The notes under the pieces are model-generated. The model was not told the origin of the DNA and did not search any database. It saw nothing but the letters and a program-made list of their open reading frames with translations. Shown piece by piece: positions 36,690-45,500 of a DNA stretch of 64,000 nt. Both the position numbers and the translations under genes were made by a program. Within the stretch, counting starts at the first letter, position 1. The number at the start of each line of letters is the position of its first letter. Source of the stretch: Calothrix sp. PCC 7103 (GTDB lineage: Bacteria > Cyanobacteriota > Cyanobacteriia > Cyanobacteriales > Nostocaceae); NCBI RefSeq assembly GCF_000331305.1, contig NZ_KB217478.1, positions 3,446,627 through 3,510,626 on the forward strand, given 5' to 3'.

Positions 36690-37000
36690 TTAAAAATATA
36701 AAAACCTAAGATATAAATGATATTAAATATCTCCGTAACATAGCAATCTTTTATACGAGCGTCAAAATACGGTTGGAACTTCGTTCAAACTAATGCATTC
36801 CGATGAAGGTGTAAAAAAACAATTAGCAAGTGAGAAGACGCTCCGGTTAGGCACCGCTGTGTTAAACAATTTTTGCAAGCGCTTAGAACAATCAAGTGAA
36901 GGCGGAAGAAAGTATAAATAGTAAACTTGTTCAAAATCACTCATAAAACCTCAACGCTTCAGTTCCCGACTGCTTTGAGTCCTCCAAATCGCTCCGGGTA
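36690..37000. other. Spacer next to the recombinase locus
   Basis: AT-rich spacer without a convincing gene. One plus-strand frame ending near 36921 ('KTLRLGTAVLNNFCKRLEQ') has protein-like composition but no start and no family I know; it may be another remnant. The left edge of the mobile locus probably lies here or in the hairpin that follows. Confidence 0.35.
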
Positions 37001-37054
37001 CCTATTTTTGACTGACTAACCTCCCTATCGGTCGGCTAGTAAGTCAAAAACAGG
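37001..37054. repeat. Long imperfect hairpin after the zinc-ribbon recombinase gene
   Basis: A 21-base arm at 37001-37021 pairs with 37034-37054 (18 of 21 positions) around a 12-base loop; the shared core reads TTTTTGACTnACTnrCC. It lies 12 bp past the stop of the recombinase-like gene. It may be a terminator or a recombination site, since two inverted arms around a short spacer are the layout tyrosine recombinases use. Confidence 0.6.
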
Positions 37055-37065
37055 TGTGTACAATC

Positions 37066-39081
37066 TTAAATTTCAGTTGAGTTGGAGCTATCGTTATCTA
37101 ACTGATTTAAACAATCTAAATTTAATGTTTTCATAGATGGAAATTCAATTTCTAATGTGGTATTTGGTTCGCTTAATTGGGAGTTGTTCGGTTGTTGAGG
37201 GTAAACAATCTCACGTGGAATCCAAGTATAACCAAAGGCTTGATAATCTTCCCATCCTAGAAAACGTAAAATTCCACCACCAGCAATATCTGCCATCATC
37301 ACACCTACAGTTTTTCGTAGGGTGTTAGGATTACAAATAGTACCATTAACTTTGAATGAAGCAGAACGGACTATTTGAGATGGAAAAGTTTTCCCAACAG
37401 GTTTATTATGGTGAGCACTGGAAGTAGAAACGAGTAGGTATTGATTATTTTGATGTGTATTTTTGAGTTGACGTATTAACTCTATACTTTCAAGATGGGG
37501 TCTAAGCCAAGGTAAGGCATTTTTGGGAATATTAAGTTTTAAACTTGGACGACCAGGTGAGTGTTTACCACAAGATGGTTCTTTTTTGGGTACAATAAAA
37601 TAATCAATTGCAGATAACTTTAGAGGTAAAATACCAAGAGTCATTGGAATTACGCAGGGAATTTGAACGTGGCGTAACTCCCAAACAGAAAGAGCATGAA
37701 AAATAATCAGATATAAAACAATTGCTTCAATTGGGTCAGCGTCAGGTGAGATAATGTAAGAACATAGTTGTCTAATTATTTCTAGGGGATAATGACGAAT
37801 GGTTGGGTTGTCTGCGCGAATCGAGCGTTGAACAGGATTAATAATTACCATTTTATTCATTAAAGCCCAGTCAAAGAATACTTTTAATTTCCCTCGATGT
37901 TGACGTACCGTGTTTTGAGCTAAACGTTTTACTTGTACGTATGAACCAACAGCGCCACAACAATTACAAACTTTCGGTGCCAAGCGATGATTTGGGTCAA
38001 ATGGTATAATCATTTGGCACAAAGAGCATTGCCATTGAAAGTTTAACGTCAACAAGTAATTATTAATTAGCGATGGTTGTACTTCATGAGGTAGGTTAAT
38101 AGAATGTTGAGCGCTCCATAGCCAAAAAACGCTTAGTGTTTCCAAGTGGTCTCTAACGTTAGAAAATACAGTTTTTCTTGACCCTAGCCAAGTCGCATAG
38201 TCATTCATTAGTTGTTGTAAATGTTCAGGAGCATTGCGAATTGGCATTAAAGCACGGCGTCTCGAAAGATATAGTTCTCGACTTTCTATTTGACCCAAAG
38301 ATGCTAATAAATGTCCAAGTTCAAATAAACAAGAGCGAATCAGCATTGGATTAGTTCGACCCGTAGCTCCAAGCTTAGGTAAGGCATTATCTATTGCAGA
38401 CCAAGTTAAAGGTTGAGTCAGTTGATTTGCTTGCAAAAAACGACCAAAGATGCGAAATCTTCGATTTTTATTATTGTCAACGCAATCCCAATTGATATTT
38501 TTAGCAATCAAGTCGAAAAGAGTTTTATTGTATGGATATGGTGTACTAAAATTTGTGAGATAGGCAAGTAATGAATCTCGTGCTAGACGATTTTGATTAC
38601 ACAGCTGGCACAATTGATGAGACTTGTTATACAAAACTTTAAACTGACCACATTGTGAACAACGTTGATAACCATACCGTCTTTCTCTCCAACAAGCACG
38701 ACATATCTGTTCACCAAGTAAAGCTGAGGATTTCATACAACCACAAACAGAACATTCAATTTTATTCTGTTTAGCTTTTCGACTAGCATGACGTGCAATT
38801 TGTTGACAAGTCTGACATAACCAATCTGTTTGATTATAAATTGGTTTAGTTTGAGAGCAACGACTACAGGTTGCTATAGGTCGTTCTTTTATTTTTGTAC
38901 ATCGTGGGCATAGCCCTAATAATGAAACTTGGCGCTTCATTTCACCGCAACGAGAACAAAGATTTGTTGGCTGATTGCAATAGCATTGGCGACAAATGTC
39001 ACGGTCTTTAAAATAAGTAAACTTCATGCGACCGCAAAATTCGCAGGTAATTAAGCGTTTGTAATTATCTATATTTTTCAT
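37066..39081 (-). CDS. Zinc-ribbon tyrosine-recombinase-like protein
   Basis: A 671-residue protein with a striking N-terminus: at least seven CxxC knuckles in the first 160 residues ('CEFCGRMK', 'CSRCGEMK', 'CPRCTKIK', 'CSRCSQTK', 'CQTCQQI', 'CSVCGCMK', 'CSQCGQFK'), a tandem zinc-ribbon array. A further CxxC pair ('CSLCQMI...CNCCGAV') sits near residue 350-375. The second half resembles a tyrosine recombinase: 'ALSVWELRHVQI' (Arg of box I), 'IVPKKEPSCGK' (possible Lys), 'NTLRKTVGVMM' (box II Arg, with His replaced) and 'LGWEDYQAFGYTWI' (candidate Tyr). Catalysis is uncertain because the box II His is not seen. It resembles the large recombinase of multi-recombinase elements such as Tn554 in position and size. 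Last gene of a tight five-gene operon. Confidence 0.65.
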   Translation of the reverse strand: MKNIDNYKRLITCEFCGRMKFTYFKDRDICRQCYCNQPTNLCSRCGEMKRQVSLLGLCPRCTKIKERPIATCSRCSQTKPIYNQTDWLCQTCQQIARHASRKAKQNKIECSVCGCMKSSALLGEQICRACWRERRYGYQRCSQCGQFKVLYNKSHQLCQLCNQNRLARDSLLAYLTNFSTPYPYNKTLFDLIAKNINWDCVDNNKNRRFRIFGRFLQANQLTQPLTWSAIDNALPKLGATGRTNPMLIRSCLFELGHLLASLGQIESRELYLSRRRALMPIRNAPEHLQQLMNDYATWLGSRKTVFSNVRDHLETLSVFWLWSAQHSINLPHEVQPSLINNYLLTLNFQWQCSLCQMIIPFDPNHRLAPKVCNCCGAVGSYVQVKRLAQNTVRQHRGKLKVFFDWALMNKMVIINPVQRSIRADNPTIRHYPLEIIRQLCSYIISPDADPIEAIVLYLIIFHALSVWELRHVQIPCVIPMTLGILPLKLSAIDYFIVPKKEPSCGKHSPGRPSLKLNIPKNALPWLRPHLESIELIRQLKNTHQNNQYLLVSTSSAHHNKPVGKTFPSQIVRSASFKVNGTICNPNTLRKTVGVMMADIAGGGILRFLGWEDYQAFGYTWIPREIVYPQQPNNSQLSEPNTTLEIEFPSMKTLNLDCLNQLDNDSSNSTEI

Positions 39082-39090
39082 TGACCCGGC

Positions 39091-39315
39091 TCAAACTGAT
39101 AATTCTTCTGGTTTTAAAATCATTGAAACGTCTATTAATTGATGTGATTGTTCAACTGCATCAATTAAAGCAAGTGCATCAAAATCTTTCAAAATAGTTG
39201 CTTCATAACCGTTAGTCCAAGTAATAATAACGGTTGGTGGGCTAGGTTCAAACTCAATTAAACGAATTTGTTCAAGGTTGAGAATGTAACGAGGTAATTT
39301 AATAAATATAGCCAT
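39091..39315 (-). CDS. Small hypothetical protein in the recombinase operon
   Basis: A 74-residue protein starting 'MAIFIKLPRYILNLEQIRLIEF' and containing 'TVIITWTNGYEATILKDFDA'. I do not recognise it; beta-strand-rich composition with a helix at the C-terminus fits a small adaptor. It lies 9 bp upstream of the zinc-ribbon recombinase gene and 36 bp downstream of the GIY-YIG gene, so it is translated as part of the same operon. A Shine-Dalgarno-like GGGAGGA is present before the ATG. Confidence 0.6.
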   Translation of the reverse strand: MAIFIKLPRYILNLEQIRLIEFEPSPPTVIITWTNGYEATILKDFDALALIDAVEQSHQLIDVSMILKPEELSV

Positions 39316-39351
39316 AAGTCCTCCCAGTCAATCAAACCGTTCATTGAACGA

Positions 39352-39630
39352 TTATTTATTGTGATTTTGATCTTCACAAAAAACAGCAAGTTTTTCTGAT
39401 GGCGATAAACGCTTCATTTGATATTCTGCGACTCGTGCCTCTGTTCTGGTATTAAAAGTCCAAAACCTCAGCAGTTTTAATGGTCGATTAATACGTGTGT
39501 AACGCCCTCCACGTCCTGCATTGTGTGCAGCAATACGTTGTGAGACATTCTTTGTCGAACCAACATAAAGTACACCACTAGCACATTGAGCTAAATAGAC
39601 ATAGTATTTTTCATGTGTTTGTGCGTCCAT
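39352..39630 (-). CDS. GIY-YIG nuclease-superfamily protein
   Basis: A 92-residue single-domain GIY-YIG protein. 'YYVYLAQCASGVLYVGST' carries the two signature strands (here YVY and YVG) and 'RIAAHNAGRGGRYTRINRP' the conserved Arg region. The metal-binding Glu appears in 'RTEARVAEYQMKRLS'. The UPF0213/YhbQ group has this size and is of uncertain function; other members nick DNA. Context in a recombinase operon suggests a role in DNA processing of the element, but that is inference. It starts at ATG 39630. Confidence 0.85.
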   Translation of the reverse strand: MDAQTHEKYYVYLAQCASGVLYVGSTKNVSQRIAAHNAGRGGRYTRINRPLKLLRFWTFNTRTEARVAEYQMKRLSPSEKLAVFCEDQNHNK

Positions 39631-39667
39631 AACTATTACTCATCCGATAGCTTTTGAAGAAAGTTAT

Positions 39668-40027
39668 TCAACCACGATTTGTAAATTCATGCGGGTCGGG
39701 AAAGATACTTTCATCCGATGAAACTTGTTTTTTACCACCGTATAAACGCTCTGGAACACTAGCCTTTGTTTTAGTTTTTTTGATAGTTACTTCAACCGGG
39801 TCAGGCTGCACTTCACAAAAGTCACTTAGTTTACAATCTAAAGCATTACAAAGAGCTTGAATTGTTTGAAGTCTTAGAGCATTTGGTTTGCCATTAATTA
39901 GTGCGGAAACTGCCTGAAGTGATAATTGTACTCCTGCTTTAGAAGCTAGTAATGCTTGTAGTTCAGAAGCTCGGTAGATATCCCGTTCTACTGCTAGCCA
40001 CTTTTTTAGCTTCCACACAACTGGCAT
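39668..40027 (-). CDS. XRE-family transcriptional regulator
   Basis: A 119-residue protein with a Cro/C1-type helix-turn-helix at about residues 17-70 ('ASELQALLASKAGVQLSLQ' then 'AVSALINGKPNALRLQTIQA'), the HTH_26-like arrangement. A basic tail ('EVTIKKTKTKASVPERLYGG') follows. It lies 18 bp downstream of the broken integrase frame and 37 bp upstream of the GIY-YIG gene. It is a candidate repressor of the locus, with the palindromes at 41203-41255 as possible operators. In Tn554-type elements a small third protein sits between or beside the recombinases, so it could also be an accessory factor. Confidence 0.82.
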   Translation of the reverse strand: MPVVWKLKKWLAVERDIYRASELQALLASKAGVQLSLQAVSALINGKPNALRLQTIQALCNALDCKLSDFCEVQPDPVEVTIKKTKTKASVPERLYGGKKQVSSDESIFPDPHEFTNRG

Positions 40028-40045
40028 AAAATTTCTCCTTTACAC

Positions 40046-41186
40046 TTAACTAGTCTCACTCGTAAGCGAACCTACAATTTCTTCAATCGCTTTCTCATAG
40101 TATGACTGACTATGCCTAACATAGCGGTGTAATGTACCTGGATTCAAGTGACCCATTAAATCCATTAATACCCATACTTTATCCGGTTGCTTTTCCATAA
40201 AGTTCGTTGCGAATGACCTACGCAAACTGTGCCAGCTTAAATGTTGTGGTAGGTCTAAACCTACTTTCACTGCTGCAATTGCAATTACATGCAAGTTACG
40301 CCACATCGTCTGATATGAAATTCTCTCACCACTCTCACTTAAAAACAGTGCTGGATTCTCCTTTGAACAAGGAAAGTTTGGTCGAATCCGCTCCTCATAA
40401 ACACGCATCGTCGCCTGAGCAAAAGGCGTAAAAATTGTTTTACGTACTCGTTTTCCAGAACCAGACGCTGCTTTACCAAAGCGCGTTTGAATACTGTTTT
40501 GTTGATAAAATAAAATCCCGATGTGGTTTTAATGCATCTAAGTGTAAAATCTCCGAAGCTCTTAAACCGCTTTCTGCTGCCAATACAATCATTGTATAGT
40601 CTCTTGAAACTGGTAGCTTTTTCTGATTACCACTAATATATGTTGTGCGTATAAACTCATAGAACTCAATCAGACTTTCGCCGGTCAGCACAAAACCTTC
40701 TTCATCTGAATCAAGTGTATGTATAGGATAGTCATATTCCAAGACTGGTTGCTCAATACGACCATACTTTGCTACCAATAACTGACTATTTTCTCCTGGT
40801 ATATACGGACACTCAAGCACGTACTCAAATAATCGTCTGAGTTTACCTAGGTATCCTTGTACTGTACGCACTTTTAAATCAGCGCTTACCAGCCCTTTAC
40901 CAAACTCCACAATTCTCTGCCGTCCTGTAATTGGACTCATTGCTTCCCAAATCAATAATTGCCTTTCACCTAATGGATATAAGTCGTCTTTTATTATTAA
41001 ATTCTCAAACCAGCCCTTTAAGAACCTGCGTTCTGATTCAATAGTTAGCTCGCTATGGTTACGCGTAACATGAGTATCTAAATACCCCTGTAAGATCGCT
41101 TCGTGGTCTGCTAGTTTCTCTGCAAAAGTTATAGGAGCAGAAACTATCGACATCTCATGAACTATGGCAAGGTGTGGACGACTCAT
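40046..41186 (-). pseudogene. Tyrosine recombinase, frameshifted
   Basis: A phage-type integrase of about 380 residues in two frames. The first (41186 to about 40515) has a SAM-like core-binding domain ('TVQGYLGKLRRLFEYVLE') and the box I Arg in 'AAESGLRASEILHLDAL'. The second (about 40510 to 40046) continues 'IQTRFGKAASGSGKRVRKT' and has box II 'HLSWHSLRRSFATNFM' and 'LMGHLNPGTLHRYVRHSQSYY' with the nucleophilic Tyr. One extra base in the A run at 40511-40514 (T run on the coding strand) breaks the frame; removing it gives 'PHRDLFYQQNSIQTRFG'. All catalytic residues are otherwise present. First gene of the mobile locus. A sequencing error in the homopolymer cannot be excluded. Confidence 0.85.
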
Positions 41187-41202
41187 ATTTAGTCTCCCCC
41201 TT

Positions 41203-41255
41203 CAAGCTTAACTTGTTTTACCTAATCATAACCTATTTTATTCAAGTTAAACTTG
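41203..41255. promoter_or_regulatory. Paired palindromes before the integrase gene
   Basis: CAAGCTTAACTTG (41203-41215, near-perfect) and CAAGTTAAACTTG (41243-41255, perfect 6-1-6 palindrome) are exactly 40 bp apart, centre to centre. Each is preceded by TT and followed by a TTTAC-like sequence. They lie directly upstream of the recombinase operon and could be operators for its XRE protein or binding sites for the recombinase. Confidence 0.6.
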
Positions 41256-41313
41256 ATTTACAAAGCTTAACCCTTTATTTGACTAGGTTACGCGCTTAGT
41301 AATATTGTTCTGA

Positions 41314-42471
41314 TTAGATACTAAATACCTTAGATTGTGCCAGTACCCATTCTATATTTTGTAAGTTAAGCGCGCGTCGCTCACGATTTAGTTGTCTCAC
41401 TAAAGCCAATGATTTGATAATTCGTCCGAGTTCTAAATTTTGAACAAAGGCACCTAAATCACTGTTTTTTATACTAAATAGTTTACAAGCCTGGTCGTTA
41501 GCTACAATTAGATAACCTTTGGCATCAATTGCCAACTGGGGAAATGGACTCTTTTCAAAGGCTGTTTGCCATACGAGGGTTTGAGTGGTTAAAGGTTCAA
41601 GTACTGTTTTTGGAAGAATTTGAGGTCGAATTAATAAGTGGTCTGCCAAAGTCAGACTCTGACCTTTAGTATAAATACGATGCTTTAGACTAACAGGGGT
41701 AAAAATTTCTTTGTTCATTAAGCTTTCTGCGTGACCTAGAAAGAGAAAGCCTTTATTGGTTAAAGCAAAATGAAAGCGAACTAGTATAGATGCTTGGGTT
41801 TTGACGTGGAGATAAATTAAGACGTTGCGACATACGAGCAGGTCTATTTTAGACATGGGGGCATTAATAGTCAGGTTATGGCGCCCAAAAACAATTGTAG
41901 AGCGTAGTTTGGGGTCTACAACATAACCTTGTTGATTTTTCTGAAAGTATTTAGACAGTAGCTCGATTGGAACTCCTACTACCTCGTCTTCACTATAAGT
42001 AGCTTGCCGAGCAAGTGTTAGCGCTGAATCATCTACATCCGTGGCGAAAATTTGCACTCGTTGTAAATATTGCTCGATGCCTAGAGTTTCTACTAGTAAT
42101 ATCAGTAGTGTATAAGCTTCTTGTCCATAAGCACAACCAGCACTCCAAACTCGGATTTTTTCTTGTGGTTGTTTATTTGCGATAATTTGAGGAATTATTG
42201 TATTAGCTAAATAATTCCAACAATCACGGTCGCGGAAAAAGCCAGAGAAGTTAATAAATATGGTGTCGAGAAGGGTAGTATACTCGTTGGGATGTCTTTG
42301 TAAATATTGCAAGTAGTTAGTATAGCTATCAATTTCTAAATCCCGCATCCGACGTTGGAAGCGTCGCATCAAAGAATCACGTTTATAAAAAGTCAGATCG
42401 CAACCACAGTTTTTTTTGAGGTAGTCTAACAAACTTTCAAAATCTGGATTATATTTTTCTGAAATATCCAT
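41314..42471 (-). CDS. CheR-type methyltransferase with C-terminal PAS (truncated)
   Basis: A 385-residue protein. CheR N-terminal helical domain (1-70, 'RDSLMRRFQRRMRDLEI'), then the CheR AdoMet domain ('RVWSAGCAYGQEAYTL' at about 107-122, 'IFATDVDDSALTLAR', 'DLLVCRNVLIYL' and 'FLFLGHAES'), so it should methylate glutamate residues of a chemoreceptor-like partner. A PAS domain begins at about 285 ('AFEKSPFPQLAIDAKGYLI') but ends after 'NLQNIEWVLAQSKVFSI', about 40 residues before a PAS domain should. A matching PAS tail is found at 36483-36689 on the far side of the recombinase locus. It lies 34 bp downstream of a giant hybrid kinase gene on the same strand. Confidence 0.88.
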   Translation of the reverse strand: MDISEKYNPDFESLLDYLKKNCGCDLTFYKRDSLMRRFQRRMRDLEIDSYTNYLQYLQRHPNEYTTLLDTIFINFSGFFRDRDCWNYLANTIIPQIIANKQPQEKIRVWSAGCAYGQEAYTLLILLVETLGIEQYLQRVQIFATDVDDSALTLARQATYSEDEVVGVPIELLSKYFQKNQQGYVVDPKLRSTIVFGRHNLTINAPMSKIDLLVCRNVLIYLHVKTQASILVRFHFALTNKGFLFLGHAESLMNKEIFTPVSLKHRIYTKGQSLTLADHLLIRPQILPKTVLEPLTTQTLVWQTAFEKSPFPQLAIDAKGYLIVANDQACKLFSIKNSDLGAFVQNLELGRIIKSLALVRQLNRERRALNLQNIEWVLAQSKVFSI

Positions 42472-42505
42472 TTAAATAAAGCTTAATGATTTTTTATTAT
42501 CCTCT

Positions 42506-45500
42506 TTAAACATTAGCGCGAATCAATGGCAACTTGATAGTGAAAGTTGCACCTTGTCCAGTTCCAGAACTTTCGGCAGTTAGGGTGCCACCGTGGAGTT
42601 GTACTAATTGACGCGCGATTGCCAATCCTAGTCCTAATCCGGTTTTTGAGTTTTTTGATTGACGAAAAGTTTCAAAAACATAAGGTAGAAATTCAGGTTC
42701 AATTCCAATACCTGTGTCACGAACTTCGATGTGAGCTTGATTCTGTAATACATTAAAATGTACCTCAATTCTTCCTCCTTCAGGAGTAAATTTGATGGCA
42801 TTGGTAAGTAAATTTAAGACTATTTGCTGTAAACGTTCAGCATCGCCTTCAACTGTTATTGATTTTGGGTTCAGTATACATTCTAGGCAAATGTCTTTGC
42901 TTTGTTGAGCTTGATGTACTGTTGCCAGTGCTGACTCAATTACACAATGTAGCTCAACTGGCGCCTTATTTAAACTAATTTTGCCTGAAGTAATACGCGA
43001 TATATCTAATAAATCTTGAATAAGTTTGGCTTGTAGGGTCGCATTACGCTCGATTGTTTCCAAGGCTTTTACTAGCATAGATTGATTAGAGGGGTTGCTA
43101 CGAAGTAACCGCGTCCAACCGAGAATGGAAACTAAAGGCGCCTGAAGTTCATGAGAAACTTCTGCTAGTAATTTATCCTTCATGCGGTTGCTTGTTTTTT
43201 CACGATGGAGTACCTCCGCACGTAGCTGTGCCAGTTGGAGATGAGCTAAAACGCGCGTTACAAGGGAAGTTGCAGAGAAAGGTTTAATTAAATAATCATC
43301 AGCACCAGCTTGAAGTCCTTTAATCACAGAATCTTCGTCTGCACGCGCGGAGAGTAAGATAATAGGCACTTCTTTTGTACGTGGGTCAGTACGCAATGCT
43401 TTTAATAACCCAAAGCCATCTAAATGAGGCATCATTACATCACTAAGTACCAAATCAGGTACTCGTTCTTCAATTATTGCCATTGCCGCTGCTCCATTAG
43501 CGACGGCTTCTACTTGGACATGTTCACTTAATATTCGCTTGAGATAATCACGTATGTCAGCATTGTCATCTACCAAAAGGATGAATGAATGAGTGCTGAG
43601 GGCTGAGGGCTGAGGGCTGAGTGGGTGATTTTTTCTCTCTTCTTTCTCAGCACTCAGCACTTTCAACTCAGCACTATTATTCAACTCAGCACTCTCTTTG
43701 ATATGGTCGGCAGGTAGGTGAGCAGTGCCCAAAGGAATTTTTGCTGTGAAGCAGCTACCCTGTCCAACTACGCTGCTTACCTCTACCGTGCCACCATGCA
43801 TTTTGATCAACTCTTGCACCAAAGCTAGTCCAATCCCAGACCCTTCATGAGTTCGCGCTTGTGTCGTCCGCACATAGTAAAATCGCTCAAATATATGGGG
43901 CAGTTCTAAGGCTGCAATTCCGGCGCCTGTATCTTGTACCTGTAGTGTTACATAATGGTCATTATATTGATATAGTCTAACCACAATTTCGCCTTCTAAG
44001 GTAAACTTAAAGGCATTGGAGAGCAAGTTAATTACAATTTTCTCCCACATTTCACGGTCTACATAAACTGGTGGCAATGGTGGGCAATCGACTATTAGCT
44101 TTAGTCCTGCCTGTTCGATGGAAGAGTGAAACACACTTGCTAGTTCAGTCGTAAACGTTGCTAAATCAGTTGGCTCATAAACTGCTTCCATGCGACCTTC
44201 TTCGATGCGGGAGAAGTCGAGTAGGGTATTAACCAGTTTCAGGAGCCTAACGGCATTGCGATGTGCTATTTCGAGTCGTTCGCGTTGAGGGCGAGTAAGA
44301 GGATTAGTACAATCGCTCAAGGCATCTTGCAGAGGCGCCAGTAACAGCGCCAACGGGGTGCGGAATTCGTGGCTGATGTTGCTGAAAAATTCAGTTTTGG
44401 CATGGTCTAACTGGGCTAGTGCCTCGGCACGTTGGCGTTCTTCTTCGCGGGCAGTTTGTTCTTGAACCAGTTGAATCCGATCTGCTTCTGCCTGCTTGCG
44501 ATCCGTTACGTCCTGCGCGACGCCAACATAATGAACAGGAACACCTTGCGCGCCAAAAAACGTCTGACCGCGTACCGATACCCAACGCTCGATTTTGTCT
44601 TCAATGCCAATGGTGCGAAACTCGGCTTCAAAAATGCCGTCGCCGTTCGGGTCAATGCCAATAGCCACTTGCCGCTCAACATACTCGCGGTCTTGGGGGT
44701 GAATATCGGCGTTATAAATTTCATAATTTTCAACAAAGCTTTGAGAAGGCGCCCGCCCGGTAATACGCTCGAAGTTGTCAGAAAACTTTGGTGTCTGCGT
44801 TTTCAAATCGAATTCCCACGAATATATTTGCGCTACTTCAGTCGCCAGTCGCAAACGTTCAGATGATTCACGCAAAGCATTTTCTGCTTGTTTACGATCG
44901 CTAATATCGTAGGAAACGGCAAGCGCTGCATATACTTCGCCGTTTCCATCTCGAAGCGGCGTTCCTCGCGATATATACGAGCGACCGTGTGCGTTATGCT
45001 CAAAATCAAATAACTCTCCACTAAGAGCCTGACGGTAAAGCACCTCGTAATTCTGCGCTAATTCGGGTGGAAGCACCTCAAATATAGTATGCCCAATCAA
45101 ATCTCCAGGCTCGAAACCAGCTTGCGATAACGCTTCTCCTTCAGCAAGCAGGTATCGAAGATCGTGATCTACCACAAACGTTGCCCCACCCGGTAAATTC
45201 TCCATTAAAGCGCGCGATAGTTCGCAAGATTCGCGCAAGGCAGAGCCATTCTTAGCTGGTAATCTCTGGGTTTGTGGCTGATTTAAAAGTAGAGCGATAG
45301 TAGTAAACTCTGCCAAACTGATCATTAAGCGTACATCTTCGGACTCAAAGTGTCGAGTTTGGTCATGTGACTTTATCCAAATTGTACCAAAAACATTATT
45401 ATCTACGATGAGGGGTAACACCAACTCTTCTACAATCGGTGTTTTGGCTACCTGTAGATACGTAAAATAACGTTCGGGATAAGAAAAAAGCTGAGGCGAA

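Noticed and set aside
36720-36921. Plus-strand protein-like frame ending in KYK
   Set aside because: No start codon after the upstream stop and no recognisable family; at most a remnant, mentioned only in the spacer entry.
37001-37054. Integron attC site
   Set aside because: It lacks the R'' and R' core sequences of attC sites and no integron-type integrase is present; left as an unassigned hairpin.
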